This document shows, one piece after another, positions 50,800-63,239 of a stretch of DNA of 64,000 bases (the first letter of the stretch is position 1; the number at the start of each line of letters is the position of its first letter). The stretch is from contig OX485803.1 in assembly GCA_950295325.1 (NCBI GenBank), positions 38,081,554 through 38,145,553 on the forward strand. The letters are read 5' to 3'. Made by a program: the position numbers and the translations under genes. The stretch is from Polytrichum commune (Eukaryota; Streptophyta; Polytrichopsida; Polytrichales; Polytrichaceae). Below the pieces are notes generated by a model. That model had not been told where the DNA came from, did not search any database, and was given only the letters and a program-made list of their open reading frames with translations.

Positions 50800-53700
50800 G
50801 ATACATAAGTAGCCTTCAACATGGACTCGAGCGAGCTACTTTAATTTGTCAAAAGTACACTAATTATCCCAATTAGTGAGGGTGGTAATAATTACCAATG
50901 AATGCACTATTTACCCAAATCTCAAACTTATTAGAGGAGGGTTGAAATTGTATTGAGTGACACTAAATTATTGAATACATCCTCATTTACCATAGATTTC
51001 AGGAAAATTAATATGTGCTTGTGATTGGTGTTTGCCACATGCTTGTTAATGAATAATGTCAAGTGCCGATACTTTTAATGAATAGTGTCAAGTACTAGTA
51101 TAATGTGTAGTGTTGTTATGAATAATATTTTTAATGAATAGTGTCGGGATGAACATGCTTCCTGGATCTTTTGGCGACATTAATTTCATAGTTTTAAGAA
51201 ATCCGGGATCACCTTCACTAATTGGAAAAATCAATGTAGTCCAATTACTATTTAACGGTCAGTCAAGGGACGAGATTATTCACTCAATTTTCACAAAGTG
51301 CATGAGCATATGCAGGAACATATAAATTTGAATTCTCCCCCAAGTGTACAGTGTGGTACCAACCCTTCTTCAAGCAATCCAAACATGATTACAAATAGGA
51401 CGTGATTTCAATATTGGAAACTATTCCCCACACAATATTATTAAGTAGTGTGTGTTTGTTCATGTGGGTCCTGAGAATAAATCCATGGATGTCGCAACTA
51501 GTGCAATTTCGGTTTTTGGAAGTGCTCTCCATTAGCTTTCCACTTGGATGAGTGACCAAATATGAGACATGTGGTAGATTTCATGAAAGCTCAATCATAC
51601 ATGGTTTTGACCGGTGTTCCCAAACGACTAGGAGGTGAACATGCCTAAATTAAGAGAACACAAAGTTTTTTGTGATGGCGAATGCAGTTACACCATTCTT
51701 TCCCGACCTCATATTGCAATCAAGATTGATGTTGGGTGTTCCAACATGACCCAAGGTTCCCAAATTGTATCCAAAAGAGTTTATGAGCAGTGACATGCAT
51801 TTCTACTTATACTAGAATAAGAGTTGTCCATTACAACTATTTGTTGCAACTTTCCCATTGCAATTCATGGTGAGAAATTGCATCACCAAATCATTTTGGT
51901 TGTCAACTGGAGAACTATTCTACAATTACCATAACTAAAATTGACCAATTTTTTTTTTAATAGATCAACATATAATTGTTTCCAAATACCACTGTAGTTA
52001 GGATTTTGCTAACACTTGAACTTACCCAAGGAAACAACTTATGATACTAAGCTATCAGGGAAGACTAATTTTGTCTACTAAATGTCACATTGGATTAAGG
52101 TTTCTAATAACAATCTGCGGTTTTTACTCCTTTGTTCCTTCTCTATTAGGCTCAAGTCACACTCTTAATAGGTCATTTGTATTTTCTTTGTAGCGTGTGA
52201 TTCAACCCTATATGTGGGCAATCATTCTAACTCCATGATTCATTTTAGTCATGAAGCTCAATAACTTGGCATGTTGTCAATGGCTCATAATAAGGACAAA
52301 ATCATGGATAGTGTCTTTTGAGTAACCGCATAGTCTTTAATTGCCATGAATTATGATTATGGAATTCTCACAGTTAAGTTCTTTTAATTGACTTATGACC
52401 ATCATGCAAGTTTTTAGAAATTGTAATTACCATCTCTTCAAGTAGTTATGGCAAATCCACTTAGGAATCACCCACATGGATTAACAAAAGAGCAATGCAT
52501 AAACAAGCTAGGCTACAACCTTTGATACATGCTTTATAAATATTGAAATTATTCAAAACAACTATAATTGGATATAATTTGACTTCAATAAGGTAAGTCT
52601 TCTTCCTTTTCAAATAATATCCTTGGCAACCTATGGCTTATTGATGTAGGCCTTGTCATACTTGCATGTAGACTCGTTGCCTTCACTGACAAGATGCAAT
52701 GGTCCCACTTAGGCTATACTCTCATCACAAAGTTTACCAAAAGGTAATGTCTTTCACCCTCTTTAATCACACGAGACCTTTGTCATGCTATAGCTTGTCA
52801 AATTCACTTGATGACAACATTGCCCATCTCATCCTGACGCCAAACCGAACATTGACTTAACTCATTAATTTACCTTCAAAAGATAGAAGATGATGATCAA
52901 GTTCTTATTTCAAAAACACCATGACAATTGCACAAAAGGCCTCTTTACTCCACAATCAAATTTGTATTCATTGCAAGCATCCGAATCACTCGATTCTATC
53001 ATCCTATGGCTTTCTCTCTCCAAGCATCCCACTTGGAGTATATCTATATCCGGACTCAATCGCGGAGTTTCGACATTCCTGTAGTTTATTGCTATGCTAC
53101 CTCGAGACTACGTAAGATTTCTACATTTGGAAAACAACAAGTCTTCTCTTTGGGCAGCCTCACTCTTGTAGAGCTAATAGGGAGGAGACAATGGCTAAGG
53201 TTGGCAACAATATTTCAGCGGATGTAGATACTCAAATGACAACCCAACCGTCAAAGTTGTTACAAAAGATGAATTTTTTTTCTTCTTCTTCTAAAAATTA
53301 CATGCTAAAACCAATCAATGACCAAAAAGATGGGTTCCAAACGCAACCAAAACCTTCCAGTCGACCACCAAAATAATCCATCTATGCATTTTCTCACCAT
53401 GCGTTGCAATGAACAATCGCAATGGACGATTGGAGTGGACAATTTTTCCCTCACTCCATATCGAGTCCTTTGTGAGTGTTGGATTTGTAAGTGCGGAAAA
53501 AATGTTAAGCCGATTTTCCCCACGCACAGAACCTCTTTTCCTCCTTTACTCTTCCACATGGAAAGTATTTTCAAAACAAAGAGGGCAACGCGTCGGAATA
53601 GTGACATCGCAACAAGAACAGCATTGTATAAATTAATTCGTCAAAACATTGCGATGTGGAATTCTCACGTCTCAAAAGGGAGCAGGCATCAGACGTTTTC

Positions 53701-54355
53701 TTTTATTAGTAAATTTTAAAAAAGCACAGGTGAATGTGACGTTCTATGCGGGTAATTATGCCATGGGATTTCGACAGTGAGCTACAAATTGACAAAACAC
53801 GCACTCCAGAGGGCGAGCGTCTAAATAAGAATGGGTTTGCGCAAGCAGGGCTGCAATGCAGGAGGGAAATGGGGAAGGGCCTGTAATTAGGAAGGAGGGA
53901 GACACGGCAGCAATGAATAATAAGCCAACCATCCCCAAAACCCTCCTCTGGTAAGTATTAATAAAAGGCCACAGTCAATCCCCAGGCTACTTATATGTAC
54001 ATGATCTGTCGACCATCCCTACCAGTGAAGGGCCAGTGGAGAAAGACTTGCACAGACAGAGAGAGAGAGGCCGAGGGCGAAAGGACTTCCGCTGTTTAGG
54101 GTATTTCGTGTCCTTACTATTCGGAGTTACGCATTGCTTCTAATGAACCAATTAAGAAAGATCATGGGCTTCGGCAATTTTACATACACTGTGGACGTGA
54201 ATGAGGGCCCATTCTTTCTAGACTCTGTCGAATGGATTTACCCCTTTCGAGTCAACTCCTAGAAATACCACCTACCCGTATATAGGAGGGGTCCATCGTC
54301 AAGAGGGTTTTTTTTTTTTTTTTTTTTGTGGGATGTTAAGTTCGGGATCGTGATG
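50800..54355. other. Intergenic DNA, no gene recognised
   Basis: Open frames at 52890-53227 and 53305-53719 lack recognisable domains. The phrase AATGAATAGTGTC recurs near 51050-51145. A T run occurs at about 54308-54327. Nothing else structured was seen. Confidence 0.4.
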
Positions 54356-54363
54356 AATCAGTA

Positions 54364-54730
54364 GGGGTTGTCACACCTCCTCGGAGAATGGAGAATGGAG
54401 AATGAGGAGAAAGAGGAGCCAATAGGATAGCTTCTCCATGGAGAAAGGTGTGACACCCCTTTGTGGCCTGTGGAGAATGGAGAATGGAGAATTACCATTG
54501 CCGCCCGCATGTGGTAAACTAAAGCCCCGCTGTAACAAAAAGAAGCGACCCCATGTGAAAAACAGTAAAACCTTCGCACAAAAAGTTTTCTCCATTCTCC
54601 ATTCTTCACCCGTGGAGGAGAAGAAGTTTCCTCCATTCTCTGAGAATGGGCCCTCTGCCATTCAAGGAGAGTGTGCCACGTCCCCATTCTCCATTCTCAG
54701 AGAATGGAAAGAAAGAGATGTGACAACCCC
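54364..54730. mobile_element. TA-flanked MITE built of GAGAATGG repeats
   Basis: The left end GGGGTTGTCACA is the exact reverse complement of the right end TGTGACAACCCC. TA flanks both sides (54362-54363 and 54731-54732), as in Tc1/mariner or Stowaway insertion. A third end-like phrase, GGTGTGACACCCCT, lies inside near 54447. GGAGAATGG units on the left face CCATTCTCC units on the right, so the whole element can fold back. Confidence 0.7.
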
Positions 54731-55699
54731 TAGTGGTTATGAGGCTTTGGGGGGAGGGTGGGTGTGTTGCGACTTTCGTATAAGTTTGTGTGGGAGTTGT
54801 GGAGTGGGCATGTTGAGGTTGCATGTTGTAGAGGGTGGTTTTTAACTTTGTTGCATGTGAAGGGTTGAGGTTGAGGTCAAGTCCTTGTGTGCCCACAATG
54901 CTAGTTGATGAAGGAAAGCCTTGTTCCCAAATTATGAGCTTGAATTGGGTGGGTCCCTTCCTAACACGTGATTTTGGCATTTTGTTACTATTGTGAAAGA
55001 GAGGTAGTTGACTTGGAGTTGGTAATTCCCACAGTAACCATGGGCGATGATGTGGTTGAAGATGAGGTGGGGACCTCTTTCACATTAATATGGAAGGAGG
55101 GTGGAGTGGAAAAGGCTCCATATGCAGTCTCTCATGATGTGGTTTTATCACAGTGAAGCTCACGACGGTCATGAGAGGGAGAACCTAGTGATGGCTATGT
55201 TCATCGTGTGTCATCCTGCATGGCAAGGTGGGTGCCCAATTGGGAGGGGCCTCATGGCATGCTAGCTCGAAGTTAAGTGATTGTGTTGGAGGAGGGGCCA
55301 TCAGTTCCTGGATTTGATAAGCCAATAATTTATTGGGGGCTTATGCGGGGGCACGTGGGGTTGTTTTGAGTTGGACTGAAGATGCTTATATGGTTTATAG
55401 CCATCATCGATGATTGAGGGGGCCTATATTGCTATTGTTGCATGTTTGGTGTACACATGTTGTTGTGCAGTTGACATAGTAGTTAATAGCATTTTTTACT
55501 CCCGAATTTGGAGTTGTGGTAGATTGGGGTAGTTTTGTTCAAGTACCGAGGAATTTTGAGGATATAGCTTTCTTTGGCTAAAAAACTCTTGCTCTCTCAC
55601 CATGAGCTTCAAAGTATGAAGCATGTGTAATATACTGATTTTGGAAATATGAGGATGCGCAATTAACCTTGAATCTTGATTGGTGTTGATGGTGTGATG

Positions 55700-58480
55700 A
55701 CTATGAGAGTCATAGATGAGGGGGCTTTGTAATATCAAGGTGGTGGGGGGACAAGGGTTGGTTATGTTCTATCTTGTGTTTATTAAGGATGAGGTATGTT
55801 AAGTATTGGATGGATGTGTGGTGTAGTTCTTCCATTAAGGTAGAGATGGACGTAATGGGTGATCTAAAGTTAAGAAGGGATCGTATCGTGGGTGTGTGAA
55901 TGGTTGGGGATTCGTGGCACTCAAGTAAAATCATCCATCCAAGATATCGTGGATGAAGTGGCTCCAATGAAAAAAGCCCCCCTATGGGGTTGAGGGCCGA
56001 TTCATTCGAATGTGATGTCACTAGACTAATTCGGGGCCTTTGACTCTATTTCCGGAATCAAATTGCCCAAAAATAGCCATTTAGATGATTCTTGTGTTTT
56101 TTTCATATGCACAGATGATTTTACTTGAGTGCTACGAATCCCCGGCCTGTGTGAATGGCCCCTCTGACCCATGTTGTGAGTTTAATTAATGGTTTGACTT
56201 GCCAACCTAGTGTGTGTAGTTTGGCTAATATTGGGGTGTATTGTTGTAGTTTGTGTGTTATGAAATCCCTTGGCAATTTGTCATGACAAAAGGTATATTT
56301 GATGAGTTGTATTTGCATATTGGGGGCTAGGAGGAAAGGAGGGGAGGCTTCTTAGTCCATATGTTGGGTCTCAGTTCACCGAGACATGTGTAGTGTGAAG
56401 AGTAGCATTCACATGGGAGGAGCCGGGAAAGTATTGTCACATGTTTGGTTGTTTTGTGTACTTGCATCAATGAGTGTGTGACACCTGGTGATGTGGCTAG
56501 AGAAGAGGATGCTAGTAATATCGTGTACATCTTGTTGTGTCGGGAGATACATAAACTGTGGATGTACCTATTTGTGCATTTGGATAGGAAATGGGGCCAT
56601 GTATCAATTTCTCTAAGGGGGCAAAGAGTGCAATGGATGTTTGGGTGGGTGCGTGGTCAAAATATGTGTTTGTGTAGGTTGTCCATGTATTATGCATAAA
56701 GGAATTTATGTCTAGTTTGTGCACCCCTACTCCACTTTTCGGCAATTACAGCAAGCAAGGTGCCATCCAAAAAACATTGGATTAGGCTTGGGTAAAAGTG
56801 TCATTGCCCAACCATTTATCTACATATGGGAACTTGTCACGGGAATATGTGATTTGCGCATGTGAATGGTGTTTGGCAATTGATCTTTGAGGTTCATGAT
56901 GGATCCATCATGTTGTATGGAGGTGGATGTGGAGTGCCATCAATAGGGGTTGGTGTGGGATTTGTGTATAATGGGTATAGGGGAGACTATGGGGAGGGTG
57001 GACCCGTGTTGGCAAGGTTGTCCACAATTTTATTGCCTTGGGTATTGTTTTGGGCTCTAACTTTTGGGATATGTATTTTGTGTGTGATGGTGGCGATGAG
57101 TTGTATGATAGTTTTGATGAGGAGTTGACTTGGGTCGTTAAGTTGTGATGTGGGGTTGCATATGTGGTTGCGTATGTCATATATGTTGTTGAGGTGTTTG
57201 TAAAGAGACACATGTCTTTGTGTAGGGGGGAGGACATGCAAAGAGGTTTAGTGTGGAAAGTGTATGGGTAGTCTGGGAGTCTTTAAGCAATGTAGGTGTC
57301 AATATATGCAGAATATACCCTTGAGCCAACATAATTGTCCGTACCATCTCCACATGTGTGTGTGTGTGGGGGGGGGGGGGGGGATAGGGGACCATGTTTG
57401 TGGTGGATGCATAATTTGGAGGTGATAGTGGGTATGTCATATCTGTAGTAGGGTGGGAAACATGTGTATGTGTGGTAGTCCATATTGAGTGGGTGGAGGG
57501 TTAGGACAGTATGCGTATTTGGGATGAAGTCAAACTGTGTGAGGTGGTTTTCCCAATCTATATGTTGTGTGATGATTATTGAGAGGTTAGATTGGTTTTC
57601 TTGTGCAACCATACGTGCCCAATATATGGCTTCAACTATGATTGGTGGTCTAGTGGGTGGGTATATCCCAAACCTCCCCATTTGTGGGAGAGTGCAGAAC
57701 CTCTTGGGTATGAATAATGATATTGGGTGAGTTCCATTGGGCATGTGAGGGGGGATGAGTAGTATGAGTGGGTGATGTTTAAAGTGTTAATAATATTGGT
57801 CATGATGCTTTGATGCAGGTGGTGTTTGTTGTTTGGGGCAATCATTTTTGGCTTTATTCCTCAAGTGCGGGGAGATGTAGCATTCTATTAACTAGAGGAG
57901 TTTTGTTTCGAAGTTTTGTGGCGATGGTTGAAGGTGTTGGTGTATTAATATCTGGGTGAATGTATCCCATAGCCATTGTAGATGAAGGTTGGAAATGATG
58001 GTGATGTATTCTTTGGTATGGTTGTGTATGTGTGCACATGGTGGTATTAGTTAGAAAGTGGGAGTGGAGGTAAGAATATCCCTATCCGGGTCACATTGCT
58101 GGGTTTTTAAGGTAAGGTATGGTGTGACTAGGGGTTATACATATCTATTGTCGAGGGATTGTGGTTGTTGGTGGTGTGATACATGGATGTCCAATGCGTG
58201 GTATTATGTCGGTTGAAGTATTGGGCTAGGATTAGGAGATTGTGCTCCAAAGTGATATTGTCAAGATAGAGTAATGTGTTGGCTAGGATCCAGGAGGTCC
58301 CACCTTGGGGGGGGGGGCACATGCACATGCACATGTTGTGTTGTGTTGGATTGATGCATATGTGCCCCCATTGAGCTTTTATGGAGTTAATGTGGGAGTT
58401 AGTTATTTTTTTGTATGGGTGTGCCAAGTGGGGGTGGGGGCATTGTGGGATAGTGTGGGTGTATGAGCCCAAAATGAGTG
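55700..58480 (-). mobile_element. Possible decayed LINE (RT C-terminal part and RNase H-like segment)
   Basis: Minus-strand frames of 60-150 codons follow one another. One (56987-57241) contains HLNNIYDIRNHICNP and later VRAQNNTQGNKIVDNLAN. These resemble the RNase H helix after the TDS motif and the final H-x-x-GN-x-x-AD-x-LA motif of plant LINEs. A frame near 58330-58200 (GGTSWILANTLLYLDNITLE) could be a reverse-transcriptase tail. No catalytic YADD motif was found and frameshifts are many. The plus strand is strongly G/T-rich here. Treat as tentative. Confidence 0.35.
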
Positions 58481-59117
58481 CTCATATTTGTTTTATGTTT
58501 AGAATTTAATTAGAATTGCAATTGGAGTGTTATTGAAACAATCAAAAGTATAAAAAGAGTGAGGCTTGGTGTGGATTTATGTTTAGACCTTAAGCCATTT
58601 TGTGTGGTGAATTAGAAGCTTAGTGACATTAGGGAGTGTTTTGATTAGAGGAGTAGTGCTTGATGAGGCAAGGGGAAGTGCCTTTGATTTAATTGTTTGA
58701 ATTAGAACGTGTTCTTGTTGGTTTAGGGGTTGAAGGGTTAGCGGAGAGGATGAGGTCCTACTAAGGGGGAGAAGGTTAAGGGGTTGTGATTGGATGCCCT
58801 ATCTCTCCTCTTCCTCCCTTATCCTCCCTTATCCTCTCTTCTCCTTAAGTTCCCTCTTTTTACCTTTTCTTCTCTCTTCTTCAAAATCTTCCTCTCTCTC
58901 TCAATGCTCTCTCTCTTTGTCTTTTCACTCTCACCCCTTCCCTCTCTTGTGTGTAAAGGTGTGTGTGTGGGTTGTGGGTGATACCCAAAGGAGCGTTAGT
59001 CATTTGATTGTTAGTCCTTAGTTGTTTAGGCTTATAGTTTAATCTAGTTTGATTTAGTTTAGTTTGAATGGTGTTTATGGTTTTATGGTGGTTTAGCTAA
59101 GTTGAGTATTCACATGC

Positions 59118-59265
59118 AAGGCTTAGCCAGCCCCTGGACTAAAACGGCAGCTGGGCCGAAGGCTTAGCCAACCCCTGGACTAAATGGCAGCTGGGCCGAA
59201 GGCTTAGCCATCCCCTGGACGAGACTGCAACTGGGTTGAAGGCTTAGCCAGCCACCGGACTGGGG
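59118..59265. repeat. 40-41-bp tandem repeat, about 3.6 copies
   Basis: AAGGCTTAGCCANCCCCTGG starts units at 59118, 59159, 59199 and 59239. Each full unit ends in a GGCAGCTGGGCCG-like phrase. Units are G+C-rich against the surroundings and diverge progressively to the right. Confidence 0.9.
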
Positions 59266-59269
59266 TTGA

Positions 59270-61400
59270 GCAGTCCCGGTCACTGCAGCCGGTTGTTGGG
59301 TAGCAACCACAATAAGGAGTGGGAGTCATTTGAACTAGGGCTTAGGTAGGAGCTGGGTTATGAGTTAAGGGGGGTAGCTAGGTAGAATTTAGGAAGTTAG
59401 CGGGGTTAGCATTGGAGTTACAATTAGGAACCCCTTAAGTTGGACGTTGTTGACGTTAGGGAGTGAACTTGTGAGTGAATTTAGAAGTGACTTGCAATAG
59501 AGGAATGCTAAGATAGTGATAAGAGAGAGAAGTGTTTTTTAACACTTGTATCCTTATCACGAAATGAATTGATGTGCTAAAATTGATGTAAAGCACCAGG
59601 GTGAGTTGTGTGGTTCCCCACAAAGAGGACGGCCTTGGGTGACGATTGCGGATTAAGGTATTAGAAATTTAATTGTCACATGGAGTCGACAAGCCATAGC
59701 CTCACGGAGGCTAAGATCACTAATGAGAAGGTCTTGGCTAATGTCAAGGTCTCAAGAGGGATATCACTAAGGGCATGTGTAGCCAAGGCCACGGGGTGGA
59801 CCCTTGAGAAGGCCAATGCTCTACCTATTCAAGAGGCTAACATCAATAAAACATCATGATTCTAAGTAAGTTGGGAGTTCATTGAGATGGGAGTTACATT
59901 CCATGTTACCGCGAGTTTTGGTATGACACATGTGATTCTCAAAACCACCACCCGGACTAGGACGCTTAAGGGTGGTGGGTTTGGCCTCACAGGGTGGGGG
60001 GAGTGTACGAACATATTAGGGGGGTAGGGGATGTTGGGGTTGTGAGGTTGGAATATGTTGTTTAGTTGGGATAATGCATCTTTGGGTTTGAATTCTTGTG
60101 GAGAGAGAATATGTGTTTGGTATGTGTTATTGATTTGGCTCAGGGTGAAGATGTGGAAGGTGTATAATTTATGTAAGTATTTCATGGTGTTCTGTTATTG
60201 GTTTGTTGGGAGTGTTACGTATTTAGGGTGGGACAATCATGCTTGTTCTAGGAGCATACAACGAATTAGGAAGGAGTAGTATTTGGAATCGAGGTGGGTG
60301 TTGAAGTTATGTTGGAGGAGGAACAACGTTTAAGCTGTTGGGATCGGGAGCATGCTTGATAATTGAGTCATGGTAGGTTAATGAGCCATTCCAAATTTTG
60401 GGTATTGGGAGCATGCTTGATAAGTGAGTTCCGGTAGGGTTTACAAGCTTCCATGTACGGCGGTTATGTATGTAACTAGGCCTTGGTAGGACATAGTTGA
60501 GTGGCTTTATGTAGGTTATACTTTGTAGCAACTCATTGAACATTACACTTTCTACTAGCACGTCCTCTCCAAGGTGATGTGCGGGAAGGAAATTGGAAGC
60601 TAGCTAAGCTCACGTTTTGAAATTAGTTGGACCATGTTTGAGAGGATAAGGGAGTCTAATTTGAGGTGCAAGATTTTGAAGATTGTAGATCTAGTCCCTA
60701 CACCTTTGGGGGTAGGTTGTGATAAAAAAAACGACAATGAGGATGATGCATGGAGCTATTATTGTTACATAATTGGTGGCATTACTCTTGTGCACCATTC
60801 GTAGCTCCCTCTGCCTTCGTGCTCCTTCCGTCTCCATGTGCGATCCTACAGCAACTACCCCCACAATAACTCTAGTTCTAGTTGTTGCTTTGATTGCAAC
60901 CACTCCAACTCCCATTGCAACTCTAGCTACAACCACCCTAGCTCCACAATATTTGGACTACAACAAATATTTCTATAGAAATTTGAGGCTTGGGTAGATT
61001 ATAGTAAAAATCCACGCAATGAAAACTAAACAAACATGGAGTAGTAAAACATCCCAAGTCATCTCATCCTGGAATAATGAGAATCATCATGAGAATAAAG
61101 AAAAAGATGGAGGAAACACTTCCCATTATAGCCTAATACAAGGCCAACAAAGGCAAAAGGGCCCACCAATATGTTTATTTTGACTTCATCATAAATGTGT
61201 TGAATGATATCAACACCCTATTAAAACAACAGCTATGCATTGATATAGTATTTGGTACTCTTCTCCTTGCCCGATGTACATATCAATGCTACAAGTGTTG
61301 ATAACTACCCTCAAACCTAATAGTGTCCTTTACACTGCCAAGGTGTTCTTGGTCGTTATGGTCTTGCGTCCCCCACCTGGTCACATATGTACATGTTCAT
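59270..61400. other. Intergenic DNA, no gene recognised
   Basis: Minus-strand frames at 59862-60185 and 60307-60561 have the same A/C-rich composition as the tentative LINE to the left, but no motif. A GGGAGCATGCTTGATAA phrase is duplicated at 60347 and 60409. Nothing else was identified. Confidence 0.4.
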
Positions 61401-61415
61401 TTTATACATATGAAT

Positions 61416-61836
61416 CACGGGTAGATCACTCCATTGTCAAGTTGAACACCACGTGCGACCAAAAAAAATCTTCTTTCGGTAAGTTGCACACCCAAAATGG
61501 GTCAAAATTTTATCAATTTTTTTTTCATGAGTAGATATACACAATACCTATGACATAGTCAAAAATGGTAAACAAAATTTGATGATTTGTTTTTTTCATA
61601 AAACATACCATAATACCATTTCTAACTAGAATGACATAGAATTGAACTAAAAAAATTACTAAAAAAATTTAAAGATGACTAAAAATTTCAAAAAAGTATA
61701 CAAAAGATACTATCAATGGTTATGTATATGTAGAAAAAATATCATAAATTTTAAAATTATATATGGCATGTAATATAGAGGTAGCAAACTTTGTCCGCAC
61801 GTGGTGTCAACTTGACAATAATGTGACCTCCCCGTG
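61416..61836 (-). mobile_element. hAT-type MITE, copy B, with perfect 8-bp target duplication
   Basis: The reverse-complement relative of 42026-42435, 421 bp. It starts CACGGGTAGATCACTCCATT and ends AATGTGACCTCCCCGTG. ATATGAAT flanks it exactly on both sides (61408-61415 and 61837-61844). The two copies differ by scattered substitutions and small indels but share termini and interior, so both derive from one family. Confidence 0.88.
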
Positions 61837-61959
61837 ATATGAATTTGAGTTTTGTAGGTATAGACTTTCAACTATGTATGGTCTTACAAATCCAACTCTT
61901 CCACCAATCATATTGTGACCACACAACCCACTTGACATACAATCATCTTTTGCTCATCA

Positions 61960-62440
61960 CCCACATGAATACCCAGCTCTTGAGCACTATGTGACGTAAA
62001 CCCAGCTCTTAAGCATAGATTTTCAACAACCACACTTTTATGGCAAGAATAACTCGCTAAGCCACCCACTTGGATGCACAAATCCTAGTATGCAATAAAA
62101 AAAAACACAGCTCTTGAGCACTCACATATGTAAACCCAGCTCTTAAGCTTGACTCACATATGCCCACAAGCTTTTATGGCAAGAAAATTTCACTAACCAC
62201 CCACGGGTGCACAAATTCTAGTGTGCAATCGAAAGCCAGCACTTTAGCACATACATACCTAAACCCAACATTATGACAACAATATCTCATTCATCATCCA
62301 CTTGGGTGCACAAATTCTAGTCTGCCCAATTCTTGATCAAATACATACCTAAACCCCAACTTCATGGCAAAAAGATCTCATTCATCACCCACTTAGGTGC
62401 ACAAATTCTAGTGTGTAATCAGAAACCCAACTTTTGAGCA
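61960..62440. repeat. Degenerate tandem array around GGTGCACAAATTCTAGT
   Basis: The anchor occurs at about 62073 (GATGCACAAATCCTAGT), 62206, 62305 and 62396, spaced 133, 99 and 91 bp. AAACCCAGCTCTT(A/G)AGC and TTTATGGCAAGAA phrases repeat in step with it. It is an old, shortened array. Confidence 0.75.
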
Positions 62441-63239
62441 AATGAATAATTCAATGTTAAGAGGCGTAATGGAGCTTTATACCATATGAATGCACAATAC
62501 CTATTATGCTATCCAACGCACTCACACATGCACACAAAACATGCTACAACTCCAATATCTTGGCATATTGCTTCTTGAAGTCATGATCCGAAACGATGCT
62601 AAGATCCTTGGCTTGCTCAAGGTTACGCATTCTTTGCGACACCTTCTTTTCATGCACAAACAATGATTTAACTCTTTCGGAACTTTGAAACAAGTTTTGC
62701 ACCTCCCACTTCAAACAAAACCCTAAACTTGGAACTTCGAGACAAACTTCACATCTCCTGCTTCAGACCTCAAACTTCATATGGGCCAACTTCACCTTCA
62801 AATCATACTTAACTTTCAAAGCACAACCTTAACTTTAGATCTTTCTCTCTTCAGAGACAAGGTCTTGCTCCTCAAGACAACTCCAAAGACACCTCCAAAG
62901 ACACCTTTCCTCAAATCCACCAAGACCGAGTGCAAGTTAGTAACTAAATTACACCAAGAACCAACCAAGGACTTCAAAAGCCATTGAAGTTGGATTCACC
63001 TTGAGCCCTAGAATGCAAATGAGCAACCAAGGAACGCATCACTTGACGACCCCTCAATCTACAAGGCCGTCGGGACCCAACATGACTATGCATGGTCCAT
63101 TCTACAGTCGTTGAAAAACTGAGATGAGGGAGGAAACGTGATTTAGGAGCATCTAGCTATCAAAAACGAGTTTGCATATTGTTCTAAAGCTAGCCCTAGC
63201 AAACAACCCTCTCTGCCACCATTCTTTCCCCTAAATGCC

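Noticed and set aside
57350-57385. TG and G runs as a telomere-like or functional G-quadruplex site
   Set aside because: This is a simple (TG)n/G15 microsatellite in a generally G/T-rich region. There is no regular telomere unit.
62040-62440. CRISPR-like array (spaced repeats)
   Set aside because: Spacing is uneven (133, 99, 91 bp), the spacers are themselves related, and the context is a plant nuclear genome. It is a decayed tandem array.
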